Assembly (NCBI RefSeq): GCF_039831995.1 | Contig: NZ_JBDOIO010000004.1 | Span: forward strand, 1,502,810 to 1,566,809 | DNA length: 64,000 bases | Direction of reading: 5' to 3' | Source: Paenibacillus pabuli | GTDB taxonomy: Bacteria; Bacillota; Bacilli; Paenibacillales; Paenibacillaceae | Shown here: positions 17,629 to 26,600 of the stretch, one piece after another | Layout of the letters: each line of letters opens with the position of its first letter | Numbering within the stretch: position 1 is the stretch's first letter | Notes under the pieces: generated by a model | The model's database searches: none | Seen by the model: the letters and a program-made list of their open reading frames with translations, nothing else | Told to the model about the DNA's origin: nothing | Translations under genes and position numbers: made by a program

Positions 17629-18192
17629 ATGTTAACCGGTGTGAATCAGTGGGGTAGTGGCAAGAAACGTGCAGGAAGCTGCGAATTCAGCCCGCTTCCG
17701 GTACCACAGTCGGTGATCGGACGATTGCTGGATGAGGCAGACCCGTCATTGTACGTGATGAGTTCTGAACCCTGGCGATTTATGCTTTTTGCTGGAGAAG
17801 GGCGCCAGCTCTATCTGGAAGCGGTCAGGCAGAGCTATCCTCCTCACTTGGCAGACCGATATGGTGAATGGGCCGCATATCAATATACGGAAGCCATTCC
17901 TGCGCATCTGATTGTCGTTGCACCAACCAATGGCCAAGAGGATCATATGTTGCCTGCAAAAGCCTGGAGCAGACGTTTCTCCATGCTGGCAGCAGAACAG
18001 GGACTGCATGCCGTTTGGAAAATGAATGATTATCAGCAGCACCCGGTTTTTATGAATCTAATGGGCTTAACCAGTGAGGAACATGTTCTGGGAGTATTCC
18101 ATATCGGTTACGGAGACCAGCCTGCATTAAGAGATGTGGATATCAGCAGACCAGCCTCTGAACTGATGACAGTCTACGACCATCTGGTTTGA
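17629..18192 (+). CDS. Nitroreductase family protein
   Basis: 187 residues. The nitroreductase fold is indicated by the SSEPWRFMLFAGEGRQLYL segment (the usual Q/EPW motif for FMN and substrate contact), LAAEQGLHAVWKMNDY, and a C-terminal VLGVFHIGYGDQP strand. The N-terminal FMN-phosphate Arg motif, normally RRSxRxF, is degenerate here (SGKKRAGSCEFS), so cofactor binding may be altered. Family members use NAD(P)H to reduce nitro-compounds or quinones as FMN dimers. It is third in the Fur-boxed operon, with its own strong AAAGGAGG site 52 nt after the preceding gene. It ends only 24 nt from the convergent monooxygenase gene. Confidence 0.85.
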   Translation: MLTGVNQWGSGKKRAGSCEFSPLPVPQSVIGRLLDEADPSLYVMSSEPWRFMLFAGEGRQLYLEAVRQSYPPHLADRYGEWAAYQYTEAIPAHLIVVAPTNGQEDHMLPAKAWSRRFSMLAAEQGLHAVWKMNDYQQHPVFMNLMGLTSEEHVLGVFHIGYGDQPALRDVDISRPASELMTVYDHLV

Positions 18193-18216
18193 TCGATGCA
18201 GCTAGGCGAGCAGGAA

Positions 18217-19674
18217 TTAGTGATGCGTGTCTGCCAGGAAATTGCTAACGAGCTGACGGTAAGTGTCTACGCCAGAATAAGTTGAATACAAGCGGTTGGA
18301 TACCGTAATGGTATTTCCGAAGAAAAAACGTTCGAATTGTGTCTGTCTGCCCCCGAAAGACCCTGCACCGAGCTCCCAGATCAAACGGAAAAGGGAAGTA
18401 CGCTGTTGTGCAGCCATATCCGTCCCTTTCAGGTAGACATCCAAATGTGCGCCAGCACCCGACCTGAATTCTTCCTCCTGAGGCACCATAATCATCCCGC
18501 TTGAAGCCAAAAGCTGAATGATTTCAATCATCTCGGGATACAGCTTCGGATATAGAATGTTTGCAGCCATTAATGGCTGAGGTGCAGGCAGTATAAATCC
18601 TCTACCGTCTGGCACAGCGCCGGCTTCAGCCGCGATGGCTAGGGCTTTAAGAGACTCGAGGCCGGCTAATACGCGTGCAGTTTTCTCAACGACATGTGCT
18701 TCAGTGGCCAGATCAAGCGTATCGGTGAGCAGCTGAAGTGTTCCCAGAATGAATTCGGTTTTGGCAATATATCGGCATAAAACTTGATGTCCCGCGTGAA
18801 TGTGGAAGTTGCTTCCGTTAAATAGACGCGAGGACATTTCTTCTCTACCGGCAAAGAAAATCCGATCATGGGGCACCAGCACATGGTCAAAGATGACGAG
18901 GTTATCCATCTCTTCGTATCTGGAGCTGAGCGGGTAGTTAAAACGTGATTCATCCGCGTAGGTATCCCGGCAAACGAGGGTGATGCCAGGCAGATCATTA
19001 GGCACGGCAAAGGCGAAGGAGAATGGATTATCATCATCAAATGGAGCAGGTGAGGGAGAAGGATAGACAAAAATTTCGTCACAAGTTGCACCCTGTGTAG
19101 CCATCATGAATGCCCCGGTGATAATAAGACCATCTACGGTATGCTCTACCACCTTGGCTGCAATTGCATCTTCGGTAGCGTCCATCTGCCCGGATACTTT
19201 GCTGGCGTGTGGCTGTATAAAGGCATGAGAGAGCGTAATATCGTTGTCACGACAGAAGGCATAATAGTTCTTCAGATTTTCTGCGTACTGCGGTGATAAC
19301 TCGGTAAGGAGATCCGCTGCAGTGTAGAATGACATGATTGCCGTGTTCATATAATCGGGTGACCGACCCAGAAACCCATGATGAGTGCCTGACCAGATGC
19401 TCATCGCTTCACGACGTCTTCGCAGATCATCAACTGTGGTGGGCGGCAGAAATGATAGCCCCACAGGTTTGCCGTCAAAGGGTGATGCATACGTCATCTT
19501 GCCTGCAAGCTGCGGATCTGACTGCATGTCGTAGAGTTGTGCTTGCGTCTCCATAAGACCTTTGAAAGCAAGATGTTCTGATCTTTTACCCGTAACAAGT
19601 TCTCCCTTATACCAGCAGGGGACAGTCTGGGTATTAATTCGTTCAATGTACTGCTTGCCACTTTTAACAGGCAT
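18217..19674 (-). CDS. 4-Hydroxyphenylacetate 3-monooxygenase family protein (HpaB, large component)
   Basis: 485 residues, full length for HpaB-type FADH2-dependent monooxygenases. The acyl-CoA-dehydrogenase-like fold is seen in the blocks HAFIQPHASKV, VVEHTVDGLIITGAFMMATQGATCDEIFV, PLSSRYEEMDNLVIFDHVLVPHDRIF, RYIAKTEFILG and FRSGAGAHLDVYLKGTD. The enzyme ortho-hydroxylates a phenol using FADH2 from a separate reductase; no HpaC is adjacent, though the flavodoxin operon lies next to it. The promoter carries a Fur box, which suggests an iron-related job such as catechol formation. That is inference. The start ATG has an AAGAGGTGAA ribosome site. Confidence 0.93.
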   Translation of the reverse strand: MPVKSGKQYIERINTQTVPCWYKGELVTGKRSEHLAFKGLMETQAQLYDMQSDPQLAGKMTYASPFDGKPVGLSFLPPTTVDDLRRRREAMSIWSGTHHGFLGRSPDYMNTAIMSFYTAADLLTELSPQYAENLKNYYAFCRDNDITLSHAFIQPHASKVSGQMDATEDAIAAKVVEHTVDGLIITGAFMMATQGATCDEIFVYPSPSPAPFDDDNPFSFAFAVPNDLPGITLVCRDTYADESRFNYPLSSRYEEMDNLVIFDHVLVPHDRIFFAGREEMSSRLFNGSNFHIHAGHQVLCRYIAKTEFILGTLQLLTDTLDLATEAHVVEKTARVLAGLESLKALAIAAEAGAVPDGRGFILPAPQPLMAANILYPKLYPEMIEIIQLLASSGMIMVPQEEEFRSGAGAHLDVYLKGTDMAAQQRTSLFRLIWELGAGSFGGRQTQFERFFFGNTITVSNRLYSTYSGVDTYRQLVSNFLADTHH

Positions 19675-19793
19675 CGTTATTCACCTCTTGGTTCTAATCG
19701 TTCATGGGCAGATTGACTGCTCTCGTAGTTTACGTGGGCAGCCTATGTTATGTGCATCCCGACAGAGGAATAACGATTTTGGAGAAAAGGGCT

Positions 19794-19825
19794 TGATAAT
19801 AATTATCATTCTTGTTACAATACAA
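19794..19825 (-). promoter_or_regulatory. Fur-boxed minus-strand promoter of the HpaB-family gene
   Basis: On the minus strand: TTGTAT (19825-19820), 18 bp, TATTAT (19801-19796). The -10 lies inside TGATAAT-A-ATTATCA (19794-19808), a perfect 7-1-7 Fur box. The leader would be about 115 nt. Confidence 0.75.
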
Positions 19826-19855
19826 AAAGAAAAAGGAACCGGCCAGGGCTCCTTT
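19821..19855 (-). terminator. Minus-strand terminator of the DUF1540 gene
   Basis: On the minus strand AAAGGAGCC / GGTTCCTTT (one G-U pair, 6-nt loop) is followed by a T-rich tract. That tract is also where the -35 of the HpaB-gene promoter lies, so terminator and next promoter overlap. Confidence 0.75.
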
Positions 19856-19881
19856 AACTTCAACAAACGATAATAAAGTTG

Positions 19882-20034
19882 TTATTTTACTTCAAAAGTT
19901 TTGCAGTCGGTTTCAGCAGACTTGCTTGCTTCTTGAGAACTGTGACTCACGATGTAAATCGAAGAAGCATTACATTTGTTCTCTTCAGCCCAGTGAACAC
20001 AGGAATTTACTTCACACAATACGTCTTTTGCCAT
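19882..20034 (-). CDS. DUF1540 small cysteine protein
   Basis: A 50-residue protein, MAKDVLCEVNSC at its start and ETDCKTFEVK at its end. Cysteines are at positions 7, 12, 21 and 44, and the spacing C-x4-C-x8-C with a distal DC-x-TF matches the DUF1540 family of small, probably metal-binding Firmicute proteins. The function of the family is unknown. The ATG has an upstream GTGAGGTT ribosome site and a perfect terminator follows the stop. The Fur box lies downstream of this gene, so it is not obviously iron-regulated itself, but it sits in the iron-responsive neighbourhood. Confidence 0.88.
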   Translation of the reverse strand: MAKDVLCEVNSCVHWAEENKCNASSIYIVSHSSQEASKSAETDCKTFEVK

Positions 20035-20388
20035 GATTAATAACCTCACTTTGAGTTTTATTATCGTTGGTATAAGGGAAAATCCCGATTTTGCAAGTTG
20101 CCGCTTGCTGATCGGAACATTTGTGTCCTCTTAATAAAGAGGGCTTATTTGCGTTATACACAACGATGCACTTTTAGAATAGCAAATTTGGGCAGAGCAT
20201 GCAACATGTGCTGTGGGTTTACAATCCTTATCACAGGATCGAAGAACATAAACTTTGCAAAAAGACAGTCGTATGCTATTATTAAATAGTAATAATTACG
20301 ATTAAAAGACAAGTTCGATAAGAACCAATATAAGCTCGGAGATTCGCAGTTTACTCTCCTGGCATGAACGAAGGAGAGTAGTCAAAGC
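20035..20388. other. AT-rich divergent intergenic region
   Basis: This region lies between the divergent DUF1540 and AAA ATPase genes. A frame of 63 codons at 20098-20289 has no ribosome site or family features. The recognisable element is a plus-strand promoter TTGCAA (20255-20260), 16 bp, TATTAT (20277-20282), about 100 nt before the ATPase. Nothing else is recognised. Confidence 0.45.
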
Positions 20389-21201
20389 ATGAGCAAAACC
20401 AATCATATAAATCGTATTCCCCGTGCCAAGGGAATGGATATGGCCGCTTTTTATTCACCGAAAGAGTGCGCACGCAAAGTGAAGCACATTATATTTTCAC
20501 AAGAGAACGAACGTGTCATCGAAGAATTCCTGACCATCCTCGATATGAAAGAACGCTTTGTGGAACATGATGTTCCCATGCCGAACAAATTGGTCATGTT
20601 TGGTCCTCCCGGCACCGGGAAGACATTAACGGCATCTTATCTAGCCTCTCGGCTTAATCTCCCGCTGGTTCTTGTACGTCTGGACGCGATTATTCACAGC
20701 CATTTGGGAGAGACGGCTACGAATGTACGCAAACTTTTTGAGTATGCACGAATGAATCCCTGTGTCCTGTTTCTGGATGAGTTCGATGCCATTGGCCGTA
20801 CCCGGGAGAGTAACGATGAGGTGAAAGAGATGGCCAGGGTGGTTAACACCTTATTGCAGTGTCTGGATGAATTCGAAGGCGATAGCGTACTGGTGGCAGC
20901 CACCAATTTGGAAACGCAACTGGATCATGCCGTCTGGCGTCGATTTGATACCAAAATAACGTATGGCATGCCGGATGAAGAGAGCAGACAGCGATATATC
21001 AACAAACTGGTCGGACAGTTCGAGCATCAGCCGGACCTGAAAGCATATATGTGCAAACAGTTGAAAGGGTGCAGCTTCGCAGATGTGGAGCAGATCGTGC
21101 TCAAAGCCAAGCGGAAAGCGATTATTGCGGACAGTCCGCTGCATGAACAATTGATAACGGATGCGTATGATGAGTATATGCCACGGTTGTTATCTACTTA
21201 A
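20389..21201 (+). CDS. AAA family ATPase
   Basis: 270 residues. A helical N-terminal region is followed by a classical AAA module: Walker A FGPPGTGKT (residues 71-79), Walker B CVLFLDEFDAIGR (Asp130, Glu131), sensor 1 VLVAATN, and an arginine-finger-type WRRFDTKI. A small C-terminal helical lid ends in ADVEQIVLKAKRKAII. The module is of the FtsH/spastin-like classic clade, but there is no protease domain or membrane segment. Single-module proteins of this type often act with a partner protease or effector; none is adjacent here. The ATG follows GAAGGAGAG. The cellular role is unknown. Confidence 0.88.
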   Translation: MSKTNHINRIPRAKGMDMAAFYSPKECARKVKHIIFSQENERVIEEFLTILDMKERFVEHDVPMPNKLVMFGPPGTGKTLTASYLASRLNLPLVLVRLDAIIHSHLGETATNVRKLFEYARMNPCVLFLDEFDAIGRTRESNDEVKEMARVVNTLLQCLDEFEGDSVLVAATNLETQLDHAVWRRFDTKITYGMPDEESRQRYINKLVGQFEHQPDLKAYMCKQLKGCSFADVEQIVLKAKRKAIIADSPLHEQLITDAYDEYMPRLLST

Positions 21202-21253
21202 AAGCGGAGCCGAATCGCCACTTTCCGATCAATAAAATTAAAATGATAAAACC

Positions 21254-21309
21254 AAACAGCCCTGCCAGGAATCCATTCAGGAAACCAGGCCGGGCTCTTC
21301 TGCTGTTTA
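21254..21309. terminator. Possible shared terminator between convergent genes
   Basis: The imperfect stem GCCCTGCCAGG / CCAGGCCGGGC is flanked by AAACAG and CTGTTT. The T-runs are weak. It lies between the convergent AAA ATPase and kinase-fusion genes. Confidence 0.45.
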
Positions 21310-21316
21310 ATATGTT

Positions 21317-22447
21317 CTAAGCATTTACGGGTGAACGGTACGCTTTTTCCAAAGTCGTCGCATCAGGTGACTTCCAGCGTGGCAGTTTTAGAGTAAACTG
21401 ACTTCCTTTGGGGCTGCTAGAGGTAAGGGTGAGATCTCCACCTTGCGCTTGAGCGAGAAGGCGGCTGTAAGTGAGCCCAAGTCCCAATCCCCGAGTCCGG
21501 CGTTTTTTGATCTCGCCACGGTAGAAACGTTCAAATATTTTGGATCGATCTTCCTCGGCGATGCCCGTGCCGTTGTCCTGCACGTCCACGAAGAGATATT
21601 GTTCTTCGGCACGCAGGCGAATATCGAACAGCGTGGTTTGCCCAGAAGCTGTGGCCTGCAAACCGTTATTGAGCAGATTGACGATAATCTGCTGAATCCG
21701 CAATGCGTCACCAATCGTATACAATGTCCCTGCACGTACATGCAATGCAACCTCTGGCGATTGATCCTCATAAGCAATTTTCCACTGATAAATTATCTCC
21801 CCAACCAGCAGATTCAGATCAATGCGCTCATGGCGTACGGCGACACTGCCTGCACTCATGGCATTATAGTCCAGAAGGTCAGCCACCATGCGTTCCATAC
21901 GCTCGGATTCTTTTAATGCGATATCAAGAAACTCTTTGCCTTCCTGCGGGCTGACAATATCATCTCGCACAGCCATAACCAGTCCTTTGATGGAGGTAAC
22001 TGGGGTTTTCAGCTCATGGGTAACGCCTGCCAGATCAATGACCAGATTGCCAAAATAACGTTTGCCTTCCCCTTCCGCGGTCCAATGTGGATTGCGGCGA
22101 AGTACGGCGTTAACTCTTGCAACCACTTCCTCCGGCATGAAGGGTTTGCTCATATAATCGTCAGCCCCGGCATTTAGCCCGTTGAGACGATCCTGGATGT
22201 CATCCAGTGCAGTTAGCATAATGACAGGGCAAGGGCTTTTTTCACGAATCAGCCGCAGCAGATCCCAACCATCCATCCCTGGCAGCATTACATCAAGCAG
22301 GACCAGGGCAGGTACGTCAGAATCAAATAAAGTTAGAGCAGTGGGTCCATCTGCGGCATGACGGACATCAAAACCCGCTTTTCTCAGATAAGCAGCCAGC
22401 ACGCGTGCAATCGCTTGCTCATCCTCGACAATAAGTATGGATTTCAA
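21317..22447 (-). CDS. Receiver-histidine kinase fusion (REC-HisKA-HATPase) with residual OmpR linker
   Basis: 376 residues from the TTG at 22447, which lies 8 nt after AAAGGAG; the longer frame to 22513 lacks such a site. Residues 1-118 form a complete receiver domain with acidic Glu8/Asp9, phospho-acceptor Asp52, Thr79 and Lys101. Residues 129-141 (GKRYFGNLVIDLAG-like) are the opening strand of an OmpR-type winged helix. The sequence then switches abruptly at residue 142 to a histidine-kinase H-box VTHELKTP with His144, then an N-box, a DNGTGI box and a GLGLGL box. The winged helix and the kinase sensor, membrane and HAMP parts are missing. It looks like an in-frame deletion joining an adjacent regulator-kinase gene pair. 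A genuine hybrid architecture is the alternative. Confidence 0.85.
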   Translation of the reverse strand: MKSILIVEDEQAIARVLAAYLRKAGFDVRHAADGPTALTLFDSDVPALVLLDVMLPGMDGWDLLRLIREKSPCPVIMLTALDDIQDRLNGLNAGADDYMSKPFMPEEVVARVNAVLRRNPHWTAEGEGKRYFGNLVIDLAGVTHELKTPVTSIKGLVMAVRDDIVSPQEGKEFLDIALKESERMERMVADLLDYNAMSAGSVAVRHERIDLNLLVGEIIYQWKIAYEDQSPEVALHVRAGTLYTIGDALRIQQIIVNLLNNGLQATASGQTTLFDIRLRAEEQYLFVDVQDNGTGIAEEDRSKIFERFYRGEIKKRRTRGLGLGLTYSRLLAQAQGGDLTLTSSSPKGSQFTLKLPRWKSPDATTLEKAYRSPVNA

Positions 22448-22500
22448 GAAGGAATCTCCTTTCACGACATAAGCTTGTGTACTGATTTTACATGAGACGG

Positions 22501-22520
22501 TGCCTAAAGCCAATTAGGCA
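22501..22520. promoter_or_regulatory. Inverted repeat in divergent control region
   Basis: TGCCTAA-N6-TTAGGCA, perfect 7-bp arms. It lies between the divergent kinase-fusion and YceI genes, just upstream of a possible YceI promoter (TTGACG 22558-22563, 18 bp, TTGATA 22582-22587). It is a candidate operator; the binding protein is unknown. Confidence 0.4.
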
Positions 22521-22637
22521 AATGTTTTCAGAAAAAAATTGAGGCTTTCATCCACCTTTGACGTCATCCTGACACATTGGCTTGATAAGATTCTTGCAAC
22601 AACCAACCAATACAATGACCAATTGGAGGAGATAGAG

Positions 22638-23351
22638 ATGAACAAAAAGACAAAAACATGGGTGATATCCGGCGTGGCCGCAATCGCAATTCTTGGGGGC
22701 GGAGGTTACTATCTCGCTAACAGTTATATGGGTAACAACGTAGATATTGAGCAGGTACTTCCAGCGAGCACAGCAGCAGCCACAACAGATACAGGCACAG
22801 GTACAGCTGTTGCAAATGAAGCAGCCAGCGCGGAGCAATTGAACGGGGATTGGACAATCAGCGAACGCTCGAAGGTGTATTTCTCTGTAACGACATCACA
22901 GGAGACCGTCAATTTTGTGGACGAGCAGGTAAGTGGAACCTGGACAATTAATGTAGACGATGCTTCCCAGATGAAAGCGGAAGGCCAGATCGAGATGAGC
23001 GGAATTGATTCGGGTAACGGTCAGCGCGATGGTCACGTGAAAGAAGCCGATTTCTTCGATGTTAGCACGCATCCGCAAGCGACTTTTACCGCAACTTCAT
23101 TTGAAGGCGTACCTGCGGCGTGGACTGCAGGACAAACAGCTGATTTTAAAATGAACGGCACCATTACGGTTAAAGGCATCGAAAAAGAGGTCACATTTGA
23201 TGCTAAGGCCGCATATGAAAATGACCAGGTATTGCTGTCTGCCACGACAACGGTAACCTTCGAAGACTTCGGTATGGAGAACCCACACTCTGTCGTGTTA
23301 TCTACCGAGAATGATATCCAGGTTCAACTGGAACTGAAACTTGACAAATAA
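22638..23351 (+). CDS. Exported YceI family protein
   Basis: 237 residues from the ATG at 22638, preceded by a GGAGGAGATAGAG ribosome site; the frame extends upstream without one. An N-terminal signal or anchor helix (WVISGVAAIAILGGGGYYLA) is followed by a low-complexity Thr/Ala linker. The YceI lipocalin-like domain follows, from NGDWTISERSKVYFSV to the C-terminus, with GTWTIN, GHVKEADFFDVSTHPQATF and FEDFGMENPHSV. YceI proteins bind isoprenoid or other amphiphilic molecules in the extracytoplasmic space. There is no lipobox, so it may be released or anchored by the helix. It is divergent from the kinase fusion and may be its former target. Confidence 0.92.
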   Translation: MNKKTKTWVISGVAAIAILGGGGYYLANSYMGNNVDIEQVLPASTAAATTDTGTGTAVANEAASAEQLNGDWTISERSKVYFSVTTSQETVNFVDEQVSGTWTINVDDASQMKAEGQIEMSGIDSGNGQRDGHVKEADFFDVSTHPQATFTATSFEGVPAAWTAGQTADFKMNGTITVKGIEKEVTFDAKAAYENDQVLLSATTTVTFEDFGMENPHSVVLSTENDIQVQLELKLDK

Positions 23352-23444
23352 TCGATTTATCTATGGAAAGGATTAGGTACGGATCCTCGTTCAGAATAGG
23401 ATACGTTGAACCGGTCCAATCGGATGGAAAAATATAAATAGTTA

Positions 23445-23488
23445 CACCTGTCCCGGATGCCTGTTAGGCAAAGGGGCAGGTTTTTTTG
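23445..23488 (+). terminator. Terminator after yceI-like gene
   Basis: ACCTGTCCC / GGGGCAGGT with a loop that itself contains TGCCT/AGGCA, then seven T residues. Confidence 0.85.
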
Positions 23489-23689
23489 CTTTATGGAACA
23501 GTTCTACATAGGGGAGTCGATCAGGCTTAATTGTTCAGATAACAGCCAGGACATTAAACTGTTTGAAATAACTGCTGTTTCCTTTGGATATTACCGTGTC
23601 CCAAGCTACAGTGAAGCGCTTACAATAATATAGATTTCATCAATGATTACGTCATGTTCAGGTCAATCGAAAAAAGGGGGAGATCAAGA
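23489..23689. promoter_or_regulatory. Galactanase upstream region with a cre-like element
   Basis: No gene is present in this stretch. GTGAAGCGCTTACA at 23611-23624 has the palindromic AAGCGCTT core and CA end of a CcpA catabolite-response element, but deviates at the first two consensus positions. A TACAAT hexamer abuts it. Catabolite repression would suit a polysaccharide-degrading enzyme; this is a weak call. Confidence 0.35.
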
Positions 23690-26600
23690 GTGAACAAGAA
23701 ATACATAAGCGGCTGTCTGGTCTTATTCATGCTGTTCTGTGAGCTGGGCTTCTGGGTACGTCCAGCTGCGGCGGCCGGAGTGAACGTTGCATTGAATAAA
23801 CAGGTTACCGTTAGTGCGGAGGATCTGCAATACGGTGGTAACAAGGAACATGCCGTGGACGGCAACGCGGATACCCAATGGAGTGCAGACAGCAGGAATG
23901 AAGCGGGTCAGCCTCATTGGTTAATGGTCGATCTGGGAGGAACGTATCAGGTGTCAGGAGCTGAACTGACATGGAAAGATAAAGGCCAGGTTGTGAAATA
24001 CCATGTTGAAGTGTCAACAGATGGCGTTCAATGGACTACAGGTGCAGATGAGAGAGCGAACGAAACAGCCCATGACACGGCCAAGGTGAGTTTTCAGGCT
24101 GATGACGTGAGATATGTGAAGATCACCATTCCTTATTATGCTGGACCGGATTGGTGGCCAGGCATTGCCGAGCTGAAAGTCTGGGGGCAGGAAGAGGGGC
24201 TTAATCCAGAATTAATTACGTCTTATTCGCCGCTTACCATTTCCACATTAAAAGGAATTGCGCCCGTAATGCCTGCTGAAGTGCAGGCTCATTATCCAAA
24301 TGGAAAAACGGCAGATGTTCCAGTGTCATGGAACGCGGTAGATCCATCCCAGTATGCTTCAGCTGGAAGCTTCACCGTGACAGGTGATGTATATGGAGCG
24401 CCTACTCAACCGGTGGCTGACATTCAGGTTGGGGGATACCGGGATGATTTTGTACGTGGGGTGGACATTTCAACCCTAACGGCAATTGAAGACAATGGCG
24501 GTAAATATCTGGACAGCAATGGGACGGAAAGGGATCTGCTCGACATCCTTAAGGATCGTGGTGTGAACTATGTCCGACTCAGACTGTGGAATGATCCTCA
24601 GAAGTCAGGTGGATATAATGATAAAGCAGATGTCATCCGACTGGCCAAACGTGTGAAGGAAAAGGGAATGAAGATCCTGCTCGATTTCCATTATTCCGAT
24701 GAGTGGGCTCACCCAGGTCAGCAGCTCCGGCCAAAGGCTTGGGAGGGCTTGTCCTTTGACGAATTGAAAAAGGCAGTATTCGATTATACTTCTGAGGTTG
24801 TAGGTGAATTGAAATCATCAGGCGCCATGCCAGACATGGTCCAGATCGGAAACGAAATTAACAGTGGTGTTCTGAATGGCTTGAACAGCAATGTGAATTT
24901 TGATGAGAATGTTGCTTTGCTGCAGAGTGGTGTAGATGGAGTGCGCGCCGTCGATGGGGGAGATCAGGTTCAGATCATGATCCATCTGGCTGAAGGCGGC
25001 AAACCGGAGCTGTTTGACTGGTACTTCGGAGAAGTGGAGAAGCGCGGGCTGGATTATGACATTATCGGGCTATCCTACTATCCGTTCTGGCACGGAACCT
25101 TCGCAGATGTACGACAGACGATGAATGAAGTCTCCGCCAAATATAATAAAGAAGTAATTATTGCCGAGACATCATATCCGTTTTCCTACAAAAATGGAGA
25201 TGCCCACGGCAACATTATTGGCAGTCCAGAGGCCCTTCATGTGGGGGGCGCAACGTTCCCGGCTACGGTGCAAGGTCAGCATGATGCCATTGCCGGCATT
25301 ATGGATATGATTGCAGAAGTTCCTGATGGACGCGGAGCGGGCTTTTTCTACTGGGAGCCGGCATGGATTGCCGCGAATGTGGGTTGGATTGCTTCAGAGG
25401 GAGATGCATGGGAGAACCATGCCATGTTCGACTATGATGAATATCCTGCCAATGGAGGGTACTCATTCGAGGGTCGTGCCTTGGAATCACTGAATGTGTA
25501 CAAACGAGGGATGGACTCTCTGCCCGCAGACCGCCAGCATTTATGGGCTGTCATTAAACGTGGAAGCGAATTGGTGGCTTCTGATTTTACACCATCCAGC
25601 TGGATAACCCTGGCACCAGCCATTCAGGCAGCGGAGAACGTATATCACCAAGCCTATACTTCAGAGATTCTGACACAACAGGAGACCGACCAAGCCGCAG
25701 CCGAACTCGAAGCCGTTATGGAGCAGCTTGAAGTTATCCCTGCCAATCGGAAAACCCTTGAAGACAAGATTGCAGAAGCAGGATCATTCCATGAAGCAGA
25801 TTGGTCAACCGCAACATGGACCGTTTTTAGCAAAGCGCTCGCCAAGGCCAAACAAGTACTGGCTGATCCAAGAGCGACCCAGAGCGAAGTGGATCAGGCA
25901 GTGATAAGTTTGGACAAAGCCATTAAGGGATTGTCTGATGTAGACAAAACCCTGCTGGTACAGCTCATTGAAGAGACGCAGCAGGAGAGTGAATCATCGT
26001 ATACTTATCGGAGCTGGAACCTCTTGCAGACCGCGTTGCAGGCAGCAATTGTGGTGAGAGACAAGCCCGATGCCATCCAGTCTGAAGTCAATCAAGCACG
26101 GGAACAGCTTCAACAAGCGGGTCGTGACCTGGTTCTGCTCGAAGCTCTAACAACGGGGAAGACAGCAACAGCTTCCACAAGTGCAGGAACGGGCGGCGGA
26201 CAGAACAACTCGCCAGATGGAGCGATTGACAGCAACCCGAATACATCATGGGGAACCGATCAAAGTGTAGGCAGCTGGTGGCAAGTGGACCTCGGCGCCG
26301 CTGCCAATATCCGTAAGATAGAAATGTCCATGTGGAGTGGAGGCATAAAATACAGAATCGAAGTATCTGAAGACAATGAAAATTACGTCACGATGGTGGA
26401 TACCACAAGTGATGTTGTGGTATCCACCAGTCCAAGACACATTCTGCCGGAAAACACTCTGGCGCGTTATATTCGGGTTACCATCACGGCCGGTTCGACA
26501 TGGGTAGGTTTCATGGATTTTGAGGCATATGGAACGTTCCCTGCGGACAAATCTGCTCTTCAGATGACCGTGGACTCTGCTTCGAAGCTGCAGCAGCATC

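Noticed and set aside
20098..20289. 63-codon frame between DUF1540 and AAA ATPase genes
   Set aside because: No ribosome site, odd composition, and it crosses the ATPase promoter.
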